This document shows, in pieces, positions 33,128 through 41,443 of a DNA stretch of 64,000 nt. The number at the start of each line of letters is the position of its first letter. Within the stretch, counting starts at the first letter, position 1. This stretch comes from Microcaldota archaeon (GTDB taxonomy: Archaea; Micrarchaeota; Micrarchaeia; Micrarchaeales; Micrarchaeaceae), in assembly GCA_021834785.1 (NCBI GenBank), contig JAKBRJ010000001.1, positions 1 through 64,000 of the forward strand. Direction: 5' to 3'. The position numbers were made by a program, and so were the translations under genes. The notes below the pieces were generated by a model. The model did not search any database. It worked only from the letters and a program-made list of their open reading frames with translations, and was not told the origin of the DNA.

Positions 33128-33835
33128 TTAGTCGAAAAATCTCGCTTTTATTATGTATGCCAGTATGCCTACGGCCCCTGACACGCCTATCTTCTTGCCC
33201 TCGGAAAACGTCCTGCCCTTGTATCTTATGCTTATGCTTCTTATTGCATATCCATTCTTTGAGAGTTTTACGGCAATTTCGGGATCGAGTTCCCATCCAT
33301 CCTGCCTAAGCCTTTCCCCATGCAGCATGCTTAATTTGAAGACTTTATATGCTGCATTTATATCCTTGAGCTTTTGGCCGTACAGTAGGTTGAACGTCAG
33401 GGTATGTGCCTGCGTAGCCAATTCGCCTAACAGGTACTTGTGCCCGTTGTTGATTTTCCTGTATCCAAATACCGGGTTTTTATCGCTCAACGATGCAAGC
33501 ATCTTTCCGTAATCCTCGGGATAATATTCATCGTCAGCATCCTGTATTATCACTATGCCGCCTTTTATGCGTTCTATTCCCAGCCTGACTGCATGCCCTT
33601 TTCCTTTTTTGACATCGCTATATACAATCGTTGCCTTTCTTCCTGCGCCTGCCAATGCCCTCTTTATCTCGCTTAATGTATTGTCCGAAGACTTATCATA
33701 GATTATTATAAGCGTATCGACAGACTTCTGCTTCAGGACCCTCTTTATTATATTATAAACAGTATTGCCTTCGTTATATACAGGCATTATCACATTTACT
33801 GCCTCGCCTTTGTACATTTGGACCACAACACGCAT
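33128..33835 (-). CDS. GT2 family glycosyltransferase (DPM synthase-like)
   Basis: Cytoplasmic GT-A fold transferase. VNVIMPVYNEGNTVYNIIK is the N-terminal nucleotide-sugar-binding strand; QDADDEYY carries the DxD-type metal site; EDYGKML follows. It lacks C-terminal transmembrane helices, like single-domain dolichol-phosphate sugar synthases. Probably supplies lipid-linked sugars for N-glycosylation. ATG 33835 is supported by a TATA-like CATATAAATTA about 20 bases upstream. Confidence 0.85.
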   Translation of the reverse strand: MRVVVQMYKGEAVNVIMPVYNEGNTVYNIIKRVLKQKSVDTLIIIYDKSSDNTLSEIKRALAGAGRKATIVYSDVKKGKGHAVRLGIERIKGGIVIIQDADDEYYPEDYGKMLASLSDKNPVFGYRKINNGHKYLLGELATQAHTLTFNLLYGQKLKDINAAYKVFKLSMLHGERLRQDGWELDPEIAVKLSKNGYAIRSISIRYKGRTFSEGKKIGVSGAVGILAYIIKARFFD

Positions 33836-33919
33836 ATGCCATTTACTATTAATTTATATGAAGGATAAGCATAAAAAATAAAAATGCATCCCAACGATGG
33901 GATGCCGTCTTACGGGAAC

Positions 33920-34945
33920 TTAATATATCCTGTCGATTCCTGCAAGGAAATCTGTGCTTACTGCGGCGCTTGACGCTGGAATCGGTGCTGTGCCGAACCT
34001 TGGGGTAACTCCCGTTATTATTGACATGACGCTTATCCTGTCGTTCATTTCAGGAGTCAATCGTGCACCGAAGATAACATTTGCTTTTGCATCTATACCT
34101 TCTGTGACCTGTTCGCCTATCCTTGTTGCTTCATCTATCGTAAGCGACGTTCCTCCGGTAACATGTATCATCGCACTCTTCGCCTGCGATATGTCCACAT
34201 CAAGCAATGGATGCTGCAGCGTTGACTTTATTACCTTCTGGACTTTGTCCGTACCTGAGCCAAATCCTATATTTATGACTGCAGTGCCTCCGTCCCTAAG
34301 TATGGTCCTTACATCCGCAAAATCTAGGTTTATAAGGCTTGGCAGACTTATCGTATCGGCAATGCCCTTTACTGCATTGGATGCTATATTGTCTATCAGC
34401 TCGAATGACTTTTCCATCGGGATGTTGGGTGCATAACTCAGCAACCTATCGTTTTCTATCACTATCGTTGTATCTGCGTTCTTCCTTAGCTGCTCAAGTG
34501 ACCAATCCGCTTTTGCCTTCCTGCTCCTTTCCAATGCAAACGGATATGTAACGAATGCCACCACCAGTGAGCCTTGCTCCTTTGCAAGTTGCGCTATGAA
34601 TGGCGCTGCGCCTCCTCCTGTGCCTCCGCCCATTCCTGCTGCAATGAATACCATGTCGTATCCGCTGATTGCCTCCATGATCTTATCCTTGTCCGCTTCT
34701 GCACATTTCATTGCAACTTCTGGAAATCCACCTGCGCCGAGCCCATGGGTCATGTCTTTGCCTATGAGCAGGCGCTTGTCCGCATGTATTATATTCAGGT
34801 GCTTCGCATCCGTATTTATGGCTACGGTAGTCGCACTCTTTATTCCGTTATTGTAAAGCCTGTTCACTAGGTTGCTGCCTTGGCCGCCGACTCCAACTAC
34901 CACTATCTTTGCGGTAAATTCTTCATCCATGTTGTTTCCCATCAT
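33920..34945 (-). CDS. ftsZ: FtsZ family cell-division GTPase (paralogue B)
   Basis: Tubulin-like division GTPase, second gene of an ftsZ pair. The nucleotide-binding loops VGVGGQGSNLVNRL and AGMGGGTGGGAAPF are present, although the second has GGG where most FtsZ have GTGS. The T7 loop NLDFADVRTI is intact, so GTP hydrolysis should be possible. The frame opens at TTG 34957, but GGTGG at 34952-34956 sits at good distance from ATG 34945, which I use. The C-terminus ends in TDFLAGIDRIY. Confidence 0.92.
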   Translation of the reverse strand: MMGNNMDEEFTAKIVVVGVGGQGSNLVNRLYNNGIKSATTVAINTDAKHLNIIHADKRLLIGKDMTHGLGAGGFPEVAMKCAEADKDKIMEAISGYDMVFIAAGMGGGTGGGAAPFIAQLAKEQGSLVVAFVTYPFALERSRKAKADWSLEQLRKNADTTIVIENDRLLSYAPNIPMEKSFELIDNIASNAVKGIADTISLPSLINLDFADVRTILRDGGTAVINIGFGSGTDKVQKVIKSTLQHPLLDVDISQAKSAMIHVTGGTSLTIDEATRIGEQVTEGIDAKANVIFGARLTPEMNDRISVMSIITGVTPRFGTAPIPASSAAVSTDFLAGIDRIY

Positions 34946-34971
34946 AGTATCCACCAAAAAATAAAAAGGAA

Positions 34972-36030
34972 TCAGCCTATAATCTCCAAATCGGAATATG
35001 ACCCTTCCTTTTTCTTTTCATTAAGCTTGCCTACGATGCTTGCACCCTTTACTCCGGTCACTATCGCAACAATCTCTATCTGGTCGTCATAGCCTGGGAT
35101 AAGCCTTGCTCCCCATTTTATGTTAGCTTTTGGATCCATGCGCTCCGTTATTATCTCTCCCGCTTTTATCGCATCCCCTATGGACAATGATGCCCCTCCG
35201 GAGATGTGAATCAATGCGCCGGTTGCACCTTCGAAATCAACATCCAGAAGCTTGTTCTTCAATACCGATTCCGATGCTATGTTCACCTTGTCAGTGCCCT
35301 TTCCACTGCCCACAGCTATGAAACCCACATCGCCGCCGCCCATTATCGACCTTACATCGGCAAAATCTATGTTTATCAGGCTAGGCTGCGTTATTGTCCA
35401 TACAAGCCCGCCCAGAGCTTTTGCAAGCACTTCGTCAGCGAGAGCAAACGCCTCGTTCATTGGCAGGTTAGGTACTAGTTTTACAAGCCTGTTGTTATCT
35501 AAGATTATTACGCTGTCGCTGTATTTCCTCAATTCCTGAATTCCTTCTTCTGCCTTTACCTTTCTTATCCTCTCAAGATCAAACGGATATGTGACCATGG
35601 ACACTACGATGGCGCCTTGCTCCTTTGCTATCTGCGCAGCCACTTTTATTGATCCGGTGCCCGTGCCTCCGCCCATTCCTGCACATAGGAATACCAGTTG
35701 GGCGCCTTCAAATACCTTTTCTATAAGTTGCCTATCTATTTCTGCTGCCTTTGCACCTATTGCAGGATCACCGCCTGCACCCAAGCCTCTCGTAAGATTC
35801 TTGCCTATAAGAACCTTCGTTATCCTTTCATCGATTATCTTGAAATGTTGGTAGTCGGTATTCACAGCGACAAATTCAGTTCCTTTTACTCCTGCCTTTA
35901 TCAGCCTGTTAACTATATTGTTGCCTCCTCCACCAAAACCCGCTGTAACTATTTTTATCTGAGAAGATCCGAAGTCCTCGCCTCCGGTGCTATTCGTGTT
36001 CCCTAAAATCTCGTTTACCAAGTCGCTCAT
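34972..36030 (-). CDS. ftsZ: FtsZ family cell-division GTPase (paralogue A)
   Basis: First gene of the tandem pair, 352 aa. It has TAGFGGGGNNIVNRL, CAGMGGGTGTGSIK and NIDFADVRSI; all GTPase loops look functional. The C-terminal tail SYSDLEIIG is a possible SepF-binding peptide (inference). The other copy follows after 14 bases (stop to TTG 34957). TATA-like TTTTAAAGG about 40 bases upstream of ATG 36030. Confidence 0.95.
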   Translation of the reverse strand: MSDLVNEILGNTNSTGGEDFGSSQIKIVTAGFGGGGNNIVNRLIKAGVKGTEFVAVNTDYQHFKIIDERITKVLIGKNLTRGLGAGGDPAIGAKAAEIDRQLIEKVFEGAQLVFLCAGMGGGTGTGSIKVAAQIAKEQGAIVVSMVTYPFDLERIRKVKAEEGIQELRKYSDSVIILDNNRLVKLVPNLPMNEAFALADEVLAKALGGLVWTITQPSLINIDFADVRSIMGGGDVGFIAVGSGKGTDKVNIASESVLKNKLLDVDFEGATGALIHISGGASLSIGDAIKAGEIITERMDPKANIKWGARLIPGYDDQIEIVAIVTGVKGASIVGKLNEKKKEGSYSDLEIIG

Positions 36031-36141
36031 TCAAATCGCCTTTGAATAAAAAAATTTGTCACTTAACCTTTAAAAGCTTTCTGTTTTTGTATGAGATAAT
36101 AGTAGTTCTGACTTTTATTACGACGCTGCATTATTTGCAAT

Positions 36142-36780
36142 TTATTTGACTTGATTATTGCTCAATACTGAGGATATCTTGCCAGATTGATTAAGCACAG
36201 CATAAAGTGAATAGTTTGCGTTAACCGCTTGATAGGTTATAACCCATGCATTATGCATGCTCGCATTTATAGGCAAGATGCTGTCGTTCAGCAGGTAATA
36301 AAATTTTGCATTTACCTGCGTATTATTGTATCCATATTGACTTAGATAGCCCATCATCGCAGGATTTTTCTGCTCGTATACTTCAGTTATTGCTACAGCA
36401 GGATTGCCGACCACATACGATGATGAATACGCAGACCCGGATATGACGCAATTTCCGACGTACTTGTTGTATAGGCTTGGAAGAAGGGTCATTGCAGGGT
36501 AGTCAAATCCTTCTATAAGTAGTGTAGGGCATGCACGTGTACCATTGGAAATTAGCCTTACAACTACATCCCAGCTGCCGCTTTTTATAGAGGAGGGAGT
36601 GACGTTTATTATTTTTATTGATGAGTTAGGATTCTGCTGCTGGAGGTCTTTAATTACATAGCCCTCGACAGTATTGGCGGTAAGCGTAGAAGGGTTAAGG
36701 TGTTGAGAGAGCACGTACGCAATTCCGAATATTGCAATAAGCAGTATTGCGAATACGGCTATCTTCGATATTAATTCCAT
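36142..36780 (-). CDS. predicted secreted/membrane-anchored protein
   Basis: I do not recognise a family. The first 25 residues (SKIAVFAILLIAIFGIAYVL) form a signal peptide or membrane anchor. The remaining 185 residues are polar with two Cys (in TRACP and VGNCVI) and several N-x-S/T sequons (NVT, NGT, NNT, NDS, NAS, NYS, NQS), consistent with an exported N-glycosylated protein. It has no obvious pilin signal. It lies between the ftsZ operon and argF, which are not functionally linked. Confidence 0.6.
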   Translation of the reverse strand: MELISKIAVFAILLIAIFGIAYVLSQHLNPSTLTANTVEGYVIKDLQQQNPNSSIKIINVTPSSIKSGSWDVVVRLISNGTRACPTLLIEGFDYPAMTLLPSLYNKYVGNCVISGSAYSSSYVVGNPAVAITEVYEQKNPAMMGYLSQYGYNNTQVNAKFYYLLNDSILPINASMHNAWVITYQAVNANYSLYAVLNQSGKISSVLSNNQVK

Positions 36781-36857
36781 ATTTTAGATATACATACTAA
36801 GAAATTTAACTCTTATTAGATTGGAGGTGCATCCGCACATGTGGGAAAATCCCGCAG

Positions 36858-37763
36858 TTACCTGTCTATTGATAGATACAGCAGTATCGCCTTTGCAATC
36901 AGCATCTTGTTCTTTGCCTGTTCCCACACTACGCTTTTCGGGCCGTCAATAACATCGGCGGATATCTCTTCACCGCGGTGCGCAGGCAGGCAATGCATCA
37001 CTATAGCATCGGAATTCGCCATGTCCACCATGTGCTGATCCACCTGATAGCCCGCAAATAGTTTTCTCCTTTCTTCGGCAATTTTTTCCTGACCCATGCT
37101 TACAAATGTATCTGTATATATTACGTCTACATTATCCATTCCATCTTCGATTGAGGCTGTCACTTCAACATTGCCGTATTCTCTGGCCTTGTTGAAATAA
37201 GTGCTGTTAGGAAGATATCCGTTTGGGCCTATAAGCACCATGTTAGCGCTTAATTTCGATGCGGTTATCATAAGCGAATTTGCAGTATTGCTAGCTATGT
37301 CGCCAACGAATGCAATCCTTATATTATGGAGGTTTTTCTTGTGCGCCTTTATAGTGTACATGTCAACCAATGCCTGAGTAGGATGCTCCAAATCAGTCAA
37401 CGCGTTTATTACAGGCACGGAAGAACATTCGGCCAACTCAATAAGGTCATCTTGGCTGTACATCCTTGCAGCTATAAAATCAGAATAACTGCTCAGGACC
37501 CTAGACGTATCCCCTACCGACTCGCCTCTGGAAAGATGAGTAGTCTGCGCATCTATGTATACAGATTTGCCGCCCAGCTGCGCCATTGCTGCCTCAAATG
37601 ACAGGCGTGTCCTTGTAGAAGGCTTCTCGAAAAGCAGTGAAAGAATAGAATTTTCCTTTATGGCTGTCTCCTCCTTATTCTCTTTTAGATTGTCAGCTAT
37701 TTCGAATATCTTGTTAATCTGGTCCTTTGAAAGGTCATTGGAACTTAGTATATTCAAAATCAA
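36858..37763 (-). CDS. argF: Ornithine carbamoyltransferase
   Basis: Converts carbamoyl phosphate plus ornithine to citrulline, or the reverse in the arginine deiminase route. The carbamoyl-phosphate motif EKPSTRTRLSFE (about residue 46) and the ornithine-specific HCLPAHRGEE near the C-terminus are present. The start overlaps the upstream gene's stop by four bases, forming a run eS8-unknown-argF. An arginine deiminase gene at the window's right end makes a catabolic (ATP-yielding) role plausible. Confidence 0.93.
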   Translation of the reverse strand: MILNILSSNDLSKDQINKIFEIADNLKENKEETAIKENSILSLLFEKPSTRTRLSFEAAMAQLGGKSVYIDAQTTHLSRGESVGDTSRVLSSYSDFIAARMYSQDDLIELAECSSVPVINALTDLEHPTQALVDMYTIKAHKKNLHNIRIAFVGDIASNTANSLMITASKLSANMVLIGPNGYLPNSTYFNKAREYGNVEVTASIEDGMDNVDVIYTDTFVSMGQEKIAEERRKLFAGYQVDQHMVDMANSDAIVMHCLPAHRGEEISADVIDGPKSVVWEQAKNKMLIAKAILLYLSIDR

Positions 37764-38137
37764 CCACCGAATATGGCGCCGAAACCCTGATTTGCCCTGC
37801 TCTCTTCATCGTGTATTATCGCGATTATTTTATCCTCAGATTCCTTGCCTGACCTCTTCACGGTCTTGAATTCCTTTGAAAACCGCTCTTCTGCCAATTT
37901 CAGGAAATCCTCGTTCGCCTTTAGGTATAGATAGTATTTGTTTTTGTCAAGGCCGACCGAAATGCCGTCCCTGATGCTGTATTCCTGCCTTGTAAATATA
38001 GCATTGGCATATTTATCTCCAGACAGCTTCTTGAGCGCTGCATCGTCTAGGGTTTTATCCAGATACGGATCATATTCCAGCACCTTCTTGAGTGCAGGAT
38101 ATTCCTCATTATCGCATTCGTAAACGTGTTCAGGCAT
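37760..38137 (-). CDS. conserved archaeal hypothetical protein (125 aa)
   Basis: I cannot name a characterised family. The acidic N-terminus (MPEHVYECDNEEYPALKKVL) is followed by a core IFTRQEYSIRDGISVGLDKNKYYLYLKANEDFL and a C-terminal NQGFGAIFGG. ATG 38137 overlaps the eS8 stop by eight bases and has GGATGAG upstream; earlier ATGs at 38146 and 38161 are possible. Position between eS8 and argF suggests translational coupling. Confidence 0.65.
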   Translation of the reverse strand: MPEHVYECDNEEYPALKKVLEYDPYLDKTLDDAALKKLSGDKYANAIFTRQEYSIRDGISVGLDKNKYYLYLKANEDFLKLAEERFSKEFKTVKRSGKESEDKIIAIIHDEESRANQGFGAIFGG

Positions 38138-38537
38138 TTTGCTCATCCAGTAGTCTTGCATTGACAGTGCCTTCCCTCCCAGGTCTGTTGATGACCACAG
38201 CCTTGCCCATGTCCGTATTTATTATCGTGCCTTTGGTTATTATATTCTGTCTTGCAAAGTTTCGGTTGTCCTTTGATTCGAGCACGCCTTTTATTATAGC
38301 TTTCTTATATCCCTGCTTAGTGAGCAGATTTGCTATGCCTGCCTTTTTAAGCTTCATGGACATGTTGCCGCCACGTCGCCTGATTGGTGCAGCATCGTCC
38401 TTCTCAGCTAATTTCGTAGCCGAAAAATAGTTGCCTGCCTCGCTTCTGTGTCTGTCACGGAACTTGACCTTTATTTTTCCATTGCCGCTGCTCTTTGTAC
38501 TTGAACCGGCGTGCACTTGCCTGCTAGATAAACTCAT
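38130..38537 (-). CDS. rps8e: 30S ribosomal protein S8e (eS8)
   Basis: Archaeal/eukaryotic small-subunit protein, 135 aa. Diagnostic are IRRRGGNMSMKLKKAGIANLL, NRNFARQNIITKGTIINTDMG and VVINRPGREGTVNARLL. Two exact 14-base repeats lie just upstream (38551-38578) and cover the promoter region. It starts an operon with an unknown ORF and argF. Confidence 0.93.
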   Translation of the reverse strand: MSLSSRQVHAGSSTKSSGNGKIKVKFRDRHRSEAGNYFSATKLAEKDDAAPIRRRGGNMSMKLKKAGIANLLTKQGYKKAIIKGVLESKDNRNFARQNIITKGTIINTDMGKAVVINRPGREGTVNARLLDEQNA

Positions 38538-38550
38538 TTAAATTACCTCT

Positions 38551-38578
38551 ATAATATACGCATTATAATATACGCATT
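38551..38578. repeat. tandem 14-base repeat in the eS8 promoter
   Basis: The unit ATAATATACGCATT occurs twice without gap, 14 to 41 bases upstream of the eS8 ATG on the minus strand, and includes its only TATA-like sequence. It could be a duplicated promoter or a regulator-binding iteron. Confidence 0.6.
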
Positions 38579-38580
38579 AT

Positions 38581-38938
38581 GTAGTATGACGTGCAAACTG
38601 CTTCGCGCATTGAAAAATATCGCTTGCAAACTGCAGGATTATATTGAAATAAAGAAATATAATATTATGCCTTGGCTATAGATTAGAGAGTTGGCAGCTT
38701 AAATATCTTTGCAAATAACCTTTAATAGAGTTTCTCTCCTCTTTTTGTCGCAGTGGAAAATTGGCGTATAGCCTGCTCAGGTGCCAGCTCGCGTAGGTCG
38801 CCTTTTCACTAGATGAAAATGATGGAGGCATATTATGATATTGCCGAAAGTTAGAAAAATGCAGCAAAGATAATGAAGGGCTTTACAGATTCTTTATATG
38901 CTGAAATATGCAGATAGAGAAGGGATAAATATCTAGAT
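38581..38938. other. 428-base intergenic region around eS8 upstream, possible structured RNA
   Basis: No convincing protein gene. A G/C-rich island at 38763-38802 can fold on the plus strand as GGCG/CGCC plus GCCTGC/GTAGGT (with a four-base bulge TATA and a 16-base loop), followed by TTTT. Around 38818-38901, C/D-box-like elements (ATGATGG and CTGA) are present with loose spacing. These are weak signals. The rest is A/T-rich. Confidence 0.25.
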
Positions 38939-38965
38939 TTTATTTATATTATACTAAAGACCGTG

Positions 38966-39565
38966 ATGCTTGTGGTGACCCATAGCAAATACAACAATAA
39001 CAAAAAATTCGACCTTAATGTAGTTTCAAGAAGCAGCATAGAACTGTCAAATGAAGCCCATAAACTCTATTTTGACCTATTCAACAGGCAGGAATCGCTT
39101 ATAGCAGAGTTCAAGAGGAAGATATCTAATTCCAGCAGCAAAGAGGAACTCATAATGGCAAAGCACACCTATAGAGTAGGCGTTTTGCATGAATATAGCT
39201 CATGCATAGAGAATATTATAGCATTAGTGGAGAAAGACCTTTCTAGCGGAGAGAAGGAAAAGAAGGCTAAAGCAGCCATAAAGAAGAATTATTCGGATTA
39301 TATCAAAAGCATATCAAATGTACAGCACATTTGGGATGATGGATTCGTGAGCATGATAAACAAGAGCGACAGCTATATACGCAATACTATAGAGCAGATT
39401 GACAAAATATATAATGCTGGATTCTCAAACACAACGTGGAGCAATAGGATGTTGTCGATTATGCTCCTAAGTTTCATAGACGAAACTAGAGTCCTGAAGG
39501 AATTCAACGAAAAGCTCAAGACATTCGTCGACAGAATGAACTTTAATCGCATATTTAGAGAATAG
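38966..39565 (+). CDS. hypothetical helical protein (199 aa)
   Basis: Unrecognised. Predicted all-alpha, with charged heptad-like stretches (EKDLSSGEKEKKAKAAIKK) and no membrane segment. A TATA-like TTTATTTATAT at 38939-38949 stands about 22 bases before ATG 38966 (GTG 38963 possible), which supports a real, leaderless gene. It converges on ftsZ paralogue C (20-base gap); any link to division is speculative. Confidence 0.55.
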   Translation: MLVVTHSKYNNNKKFDLNVVSRSSIELSNEAHKLYFDLFNRQESLIAEFKRKISNSSSKEELIMAKHTYRVGVLHEYSSCIENIIALVEKDLSSGEKEKKAKAAIKKNYSDYIKSISNVQHIWDDGFVSMINKSDSYIRNTIEQIDKIYNAGFSNTTWSNRMLSIMLLSFIDETRVLKEFNEKLKTFVDRMNFNRIFRE

Positions 39566-39585
39566 CGCATGCAGTTGCAATGGGC

Positions 39586-40677
39586 CTATTTGCCCAGCTT
39601 ATTATTCTTTGTATCGAAGACTTCATCCAAGTCCAATTCCCTTATTTCAGCGATTCCCTTTTCTATGCCGCGCTCGCTATATTCCGGAAAGTCTACTCCG
39701 CTCACGACTATCATTATGCGAAGCGATTCCTTTTGCATGCCCTCTTCTATGCGTGCACCCCATTTAAGCATAGCATCCGGGCTTATCCTGCTCGCCACCT
39801 CCTGAAATACAGATTCTGCTTCGCGCAGCGTCAAGCTTTCACCGCCTATTATGTTTATAAGCGCTTTCTTTGCATTGCTTAAGTCGACGTCGAGCATAGG
39901 GCTCTTTATCGCATTCTCCAATGCAACTATAGCCCTGTTCTGCTCCATGTTCGTAGCCATGCCTTCACCTGACCCTATGACGCCGTAACCTCCGTCCCTG
40001 AGTACCATCTTAAGATCGGCAAAGTCTATGTTGACCATGCCAGGTTTGGTTACCATTTCAACTATGCCCTTTGTGGCACTTGCCAGGACTTCGTCCGATA
40101 CCCTGAATGCCATGTTCAGCGGAAGGTCTGGCGCTATGCTTAGCAATTTATCATTATGTATTATTATTACGGTATCGACTACCTTCTTTAATCTTGAGAG
40201 CCCTTCAAGCGCGTTCTTCACTCTTGTTTTTCCCTCGCTGGAAAAGGGCAGCGTTACTATAGCTATTGTGAGCGCCCCGATTTCCTTCGCTTCGTGAGCT
40301 ATTGTGCTTACTGAACCGGTGCCCGTGCCTCCGCCCAGACCGCATGTTACGAATACCAGGTTTGCATCGCCAAGCACATGCTTTATCTCGTCCTTGCTCT
40401 CGATTGCAGCTTCTTCACCAACCTTTATGTCGCTGCCTGCACCTAGCCCTTTGGTAACCTTCTTACCGAGAAGCAGCTTGCGCTCAGCCGTAGTCTTTAT
40501 TAGATGTGGTGCATCAGTATTCATCGCGACAAGGGTAGCGCCGTCTATGCCCAAGGCGGCGAGTCGTGTAATCGTGTTGCTGCCGCTGCCGCCAGTGCCC
40601 ACAACATATATTTTCGGCTTTGCGCTCTCTATAAATCTTAGAATATCCTCGTCGTCGATGCTTGAAGAAACAACCAT
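39586..40677 (-). CDS. ftsZ: FtsZ family cell-division GTPase (paralogue C)
   Basis: Third FtsZ, 363 aa, not adjacent to the pair. GTPase loops VVGTGGSGSNTITRL, CGLGGGTGTGSVS and NIDFADLKMVL are intact. The C-terminus (IRELDLDEVFDTKNNKLGK) is short and acidic. Of the three copies this has the most canonical glycine loop. It is separated from the pair by the argF/eS8 block. Confidence 0.94.
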   Translation of the reverse strand: MVVSSSIDDEDILRFIESAKPKIYVVGTGGSGSNTITRLAALGIDGATLVAMNTDAPHLIKTTAERKLLLGKKVTKGLGAGSDIKVGEEAAIESKDEIKHVLGDANLVFVTCGLGGGTGTGSVSTIAHEAKEIGALTIAIVTLPFSSEGKTRVKNALEGLSRLKKVVDTVIIIHNDKLLSIAPDLPLNMAFRVSDEVLASATKGIVEMVTKPGMVNIDFADLKMVLRDGGYGVIGSGEGMATNMEQNRAIVALENAIKSPMLDVDLSNAKKALINIIGGESLTLREAESVFQEVASRISPDAMLKWGARIEEGMQKESLRIMIVVSGVDFPEYSERGIEKGIAEIRELDLDEVFDTKNNKLGK

Positions 40678-40746
40678 AAAATTACCTTTTTCGATGTCGC
40701 CTGATTTATATTCCTTGAAAAAATCTAAAAAGATTGGTGAATTTAA

Positions 40747-41331
40747 TCAGTATATTGATTTCTGCATTATCTGCTTTTCGCCAATGACCGATACGCTTTC
40801 ATTCTCCTTCAGATCGCGCAACATGCTGAAAATCGATCCTTTTCCAGTACGTGTGCTGATAGGCATACGAAGATCTACCGCATAAGGTATATACCAGACG
40901 TCATCGCATATATCACTGTATGTATATCCATATCTGCTGAGCTCTATCTTCAGCTTATTCGGCTTTTTAGGGCGTTTGTTTGTCACTAGTATAGTATAAT
41001 ACGAATCGCTTTGACCGGAAGACATGAATGCTTCCATTTTTTTAAGGAATTTTTCATCCATGAAGGCACTGCCATGCGTTTCTATGAGTATCTGGGAATT
41101 TTCATGCTGCATGCCAAGCACAAAATCAGGGGTATATGTTATCACCTCATTACCCATGGTGAAATAAAACTTTGTTTTCACATATGTGTATGGTATGCTT
41201 AGTGTGTATAACGCAATCCCCATTGATGCTTCAAAATTAGATTTGAACCTGTAGCCGCATTCTTCCTCTATTGCTCTACGGAGTATTTGCTCATACCTGA
41301 GGCACTCCATCGGCGAAGGCATTAATAGCAT
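40747..41331 (-). CDS. PD-(D/E)XK-like nuclease-fold protein
   Basis: The arrangement Glu34 (FEASMGIALYTLSIPYTY), TPDFVL (Asp69) and ILIETHG (Glu84-x-His86) matches the PD-(D/E)XK core E...D...ExK with His replacing Lys. The C-terminal third is basic then acidic and shows no known domain. It could be a divergent DNase or an inactive nuclease-like protein. The start may be ATG 41331 or 41322. Upstream of it, deoxyhypusine synthase is transcribed in the opposite direction. Confidence 0.5.
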   Translation of the reverse strand: MLLMPSPMECLRYEQILRRAIEEECGYRFKSNFEASMGIALYTLSIPYTYVKTKFYFTMGNEVITYTPDFVLGMQHENSQILIETHGSAFMDEKFLKKMEAFMSSGQSDSYYTILVTNKRPKKPNKLKIELSRYGYTYSDICDDVWYIPYAVDLRMPISTRTGKGSIFSMLRDLKENESVSVIGEKQIMQKSIY

Positions 41332-41443
41332 TTAGGTAATAAGGCATTTAACCTTATCTATCATTTTGTATATCTGCAATGCATTTAGCAATGCATTTAA
41401 ATTTGCTGTGCTGCTGAAACGTTTATGAACCGCAAGTGATCAA

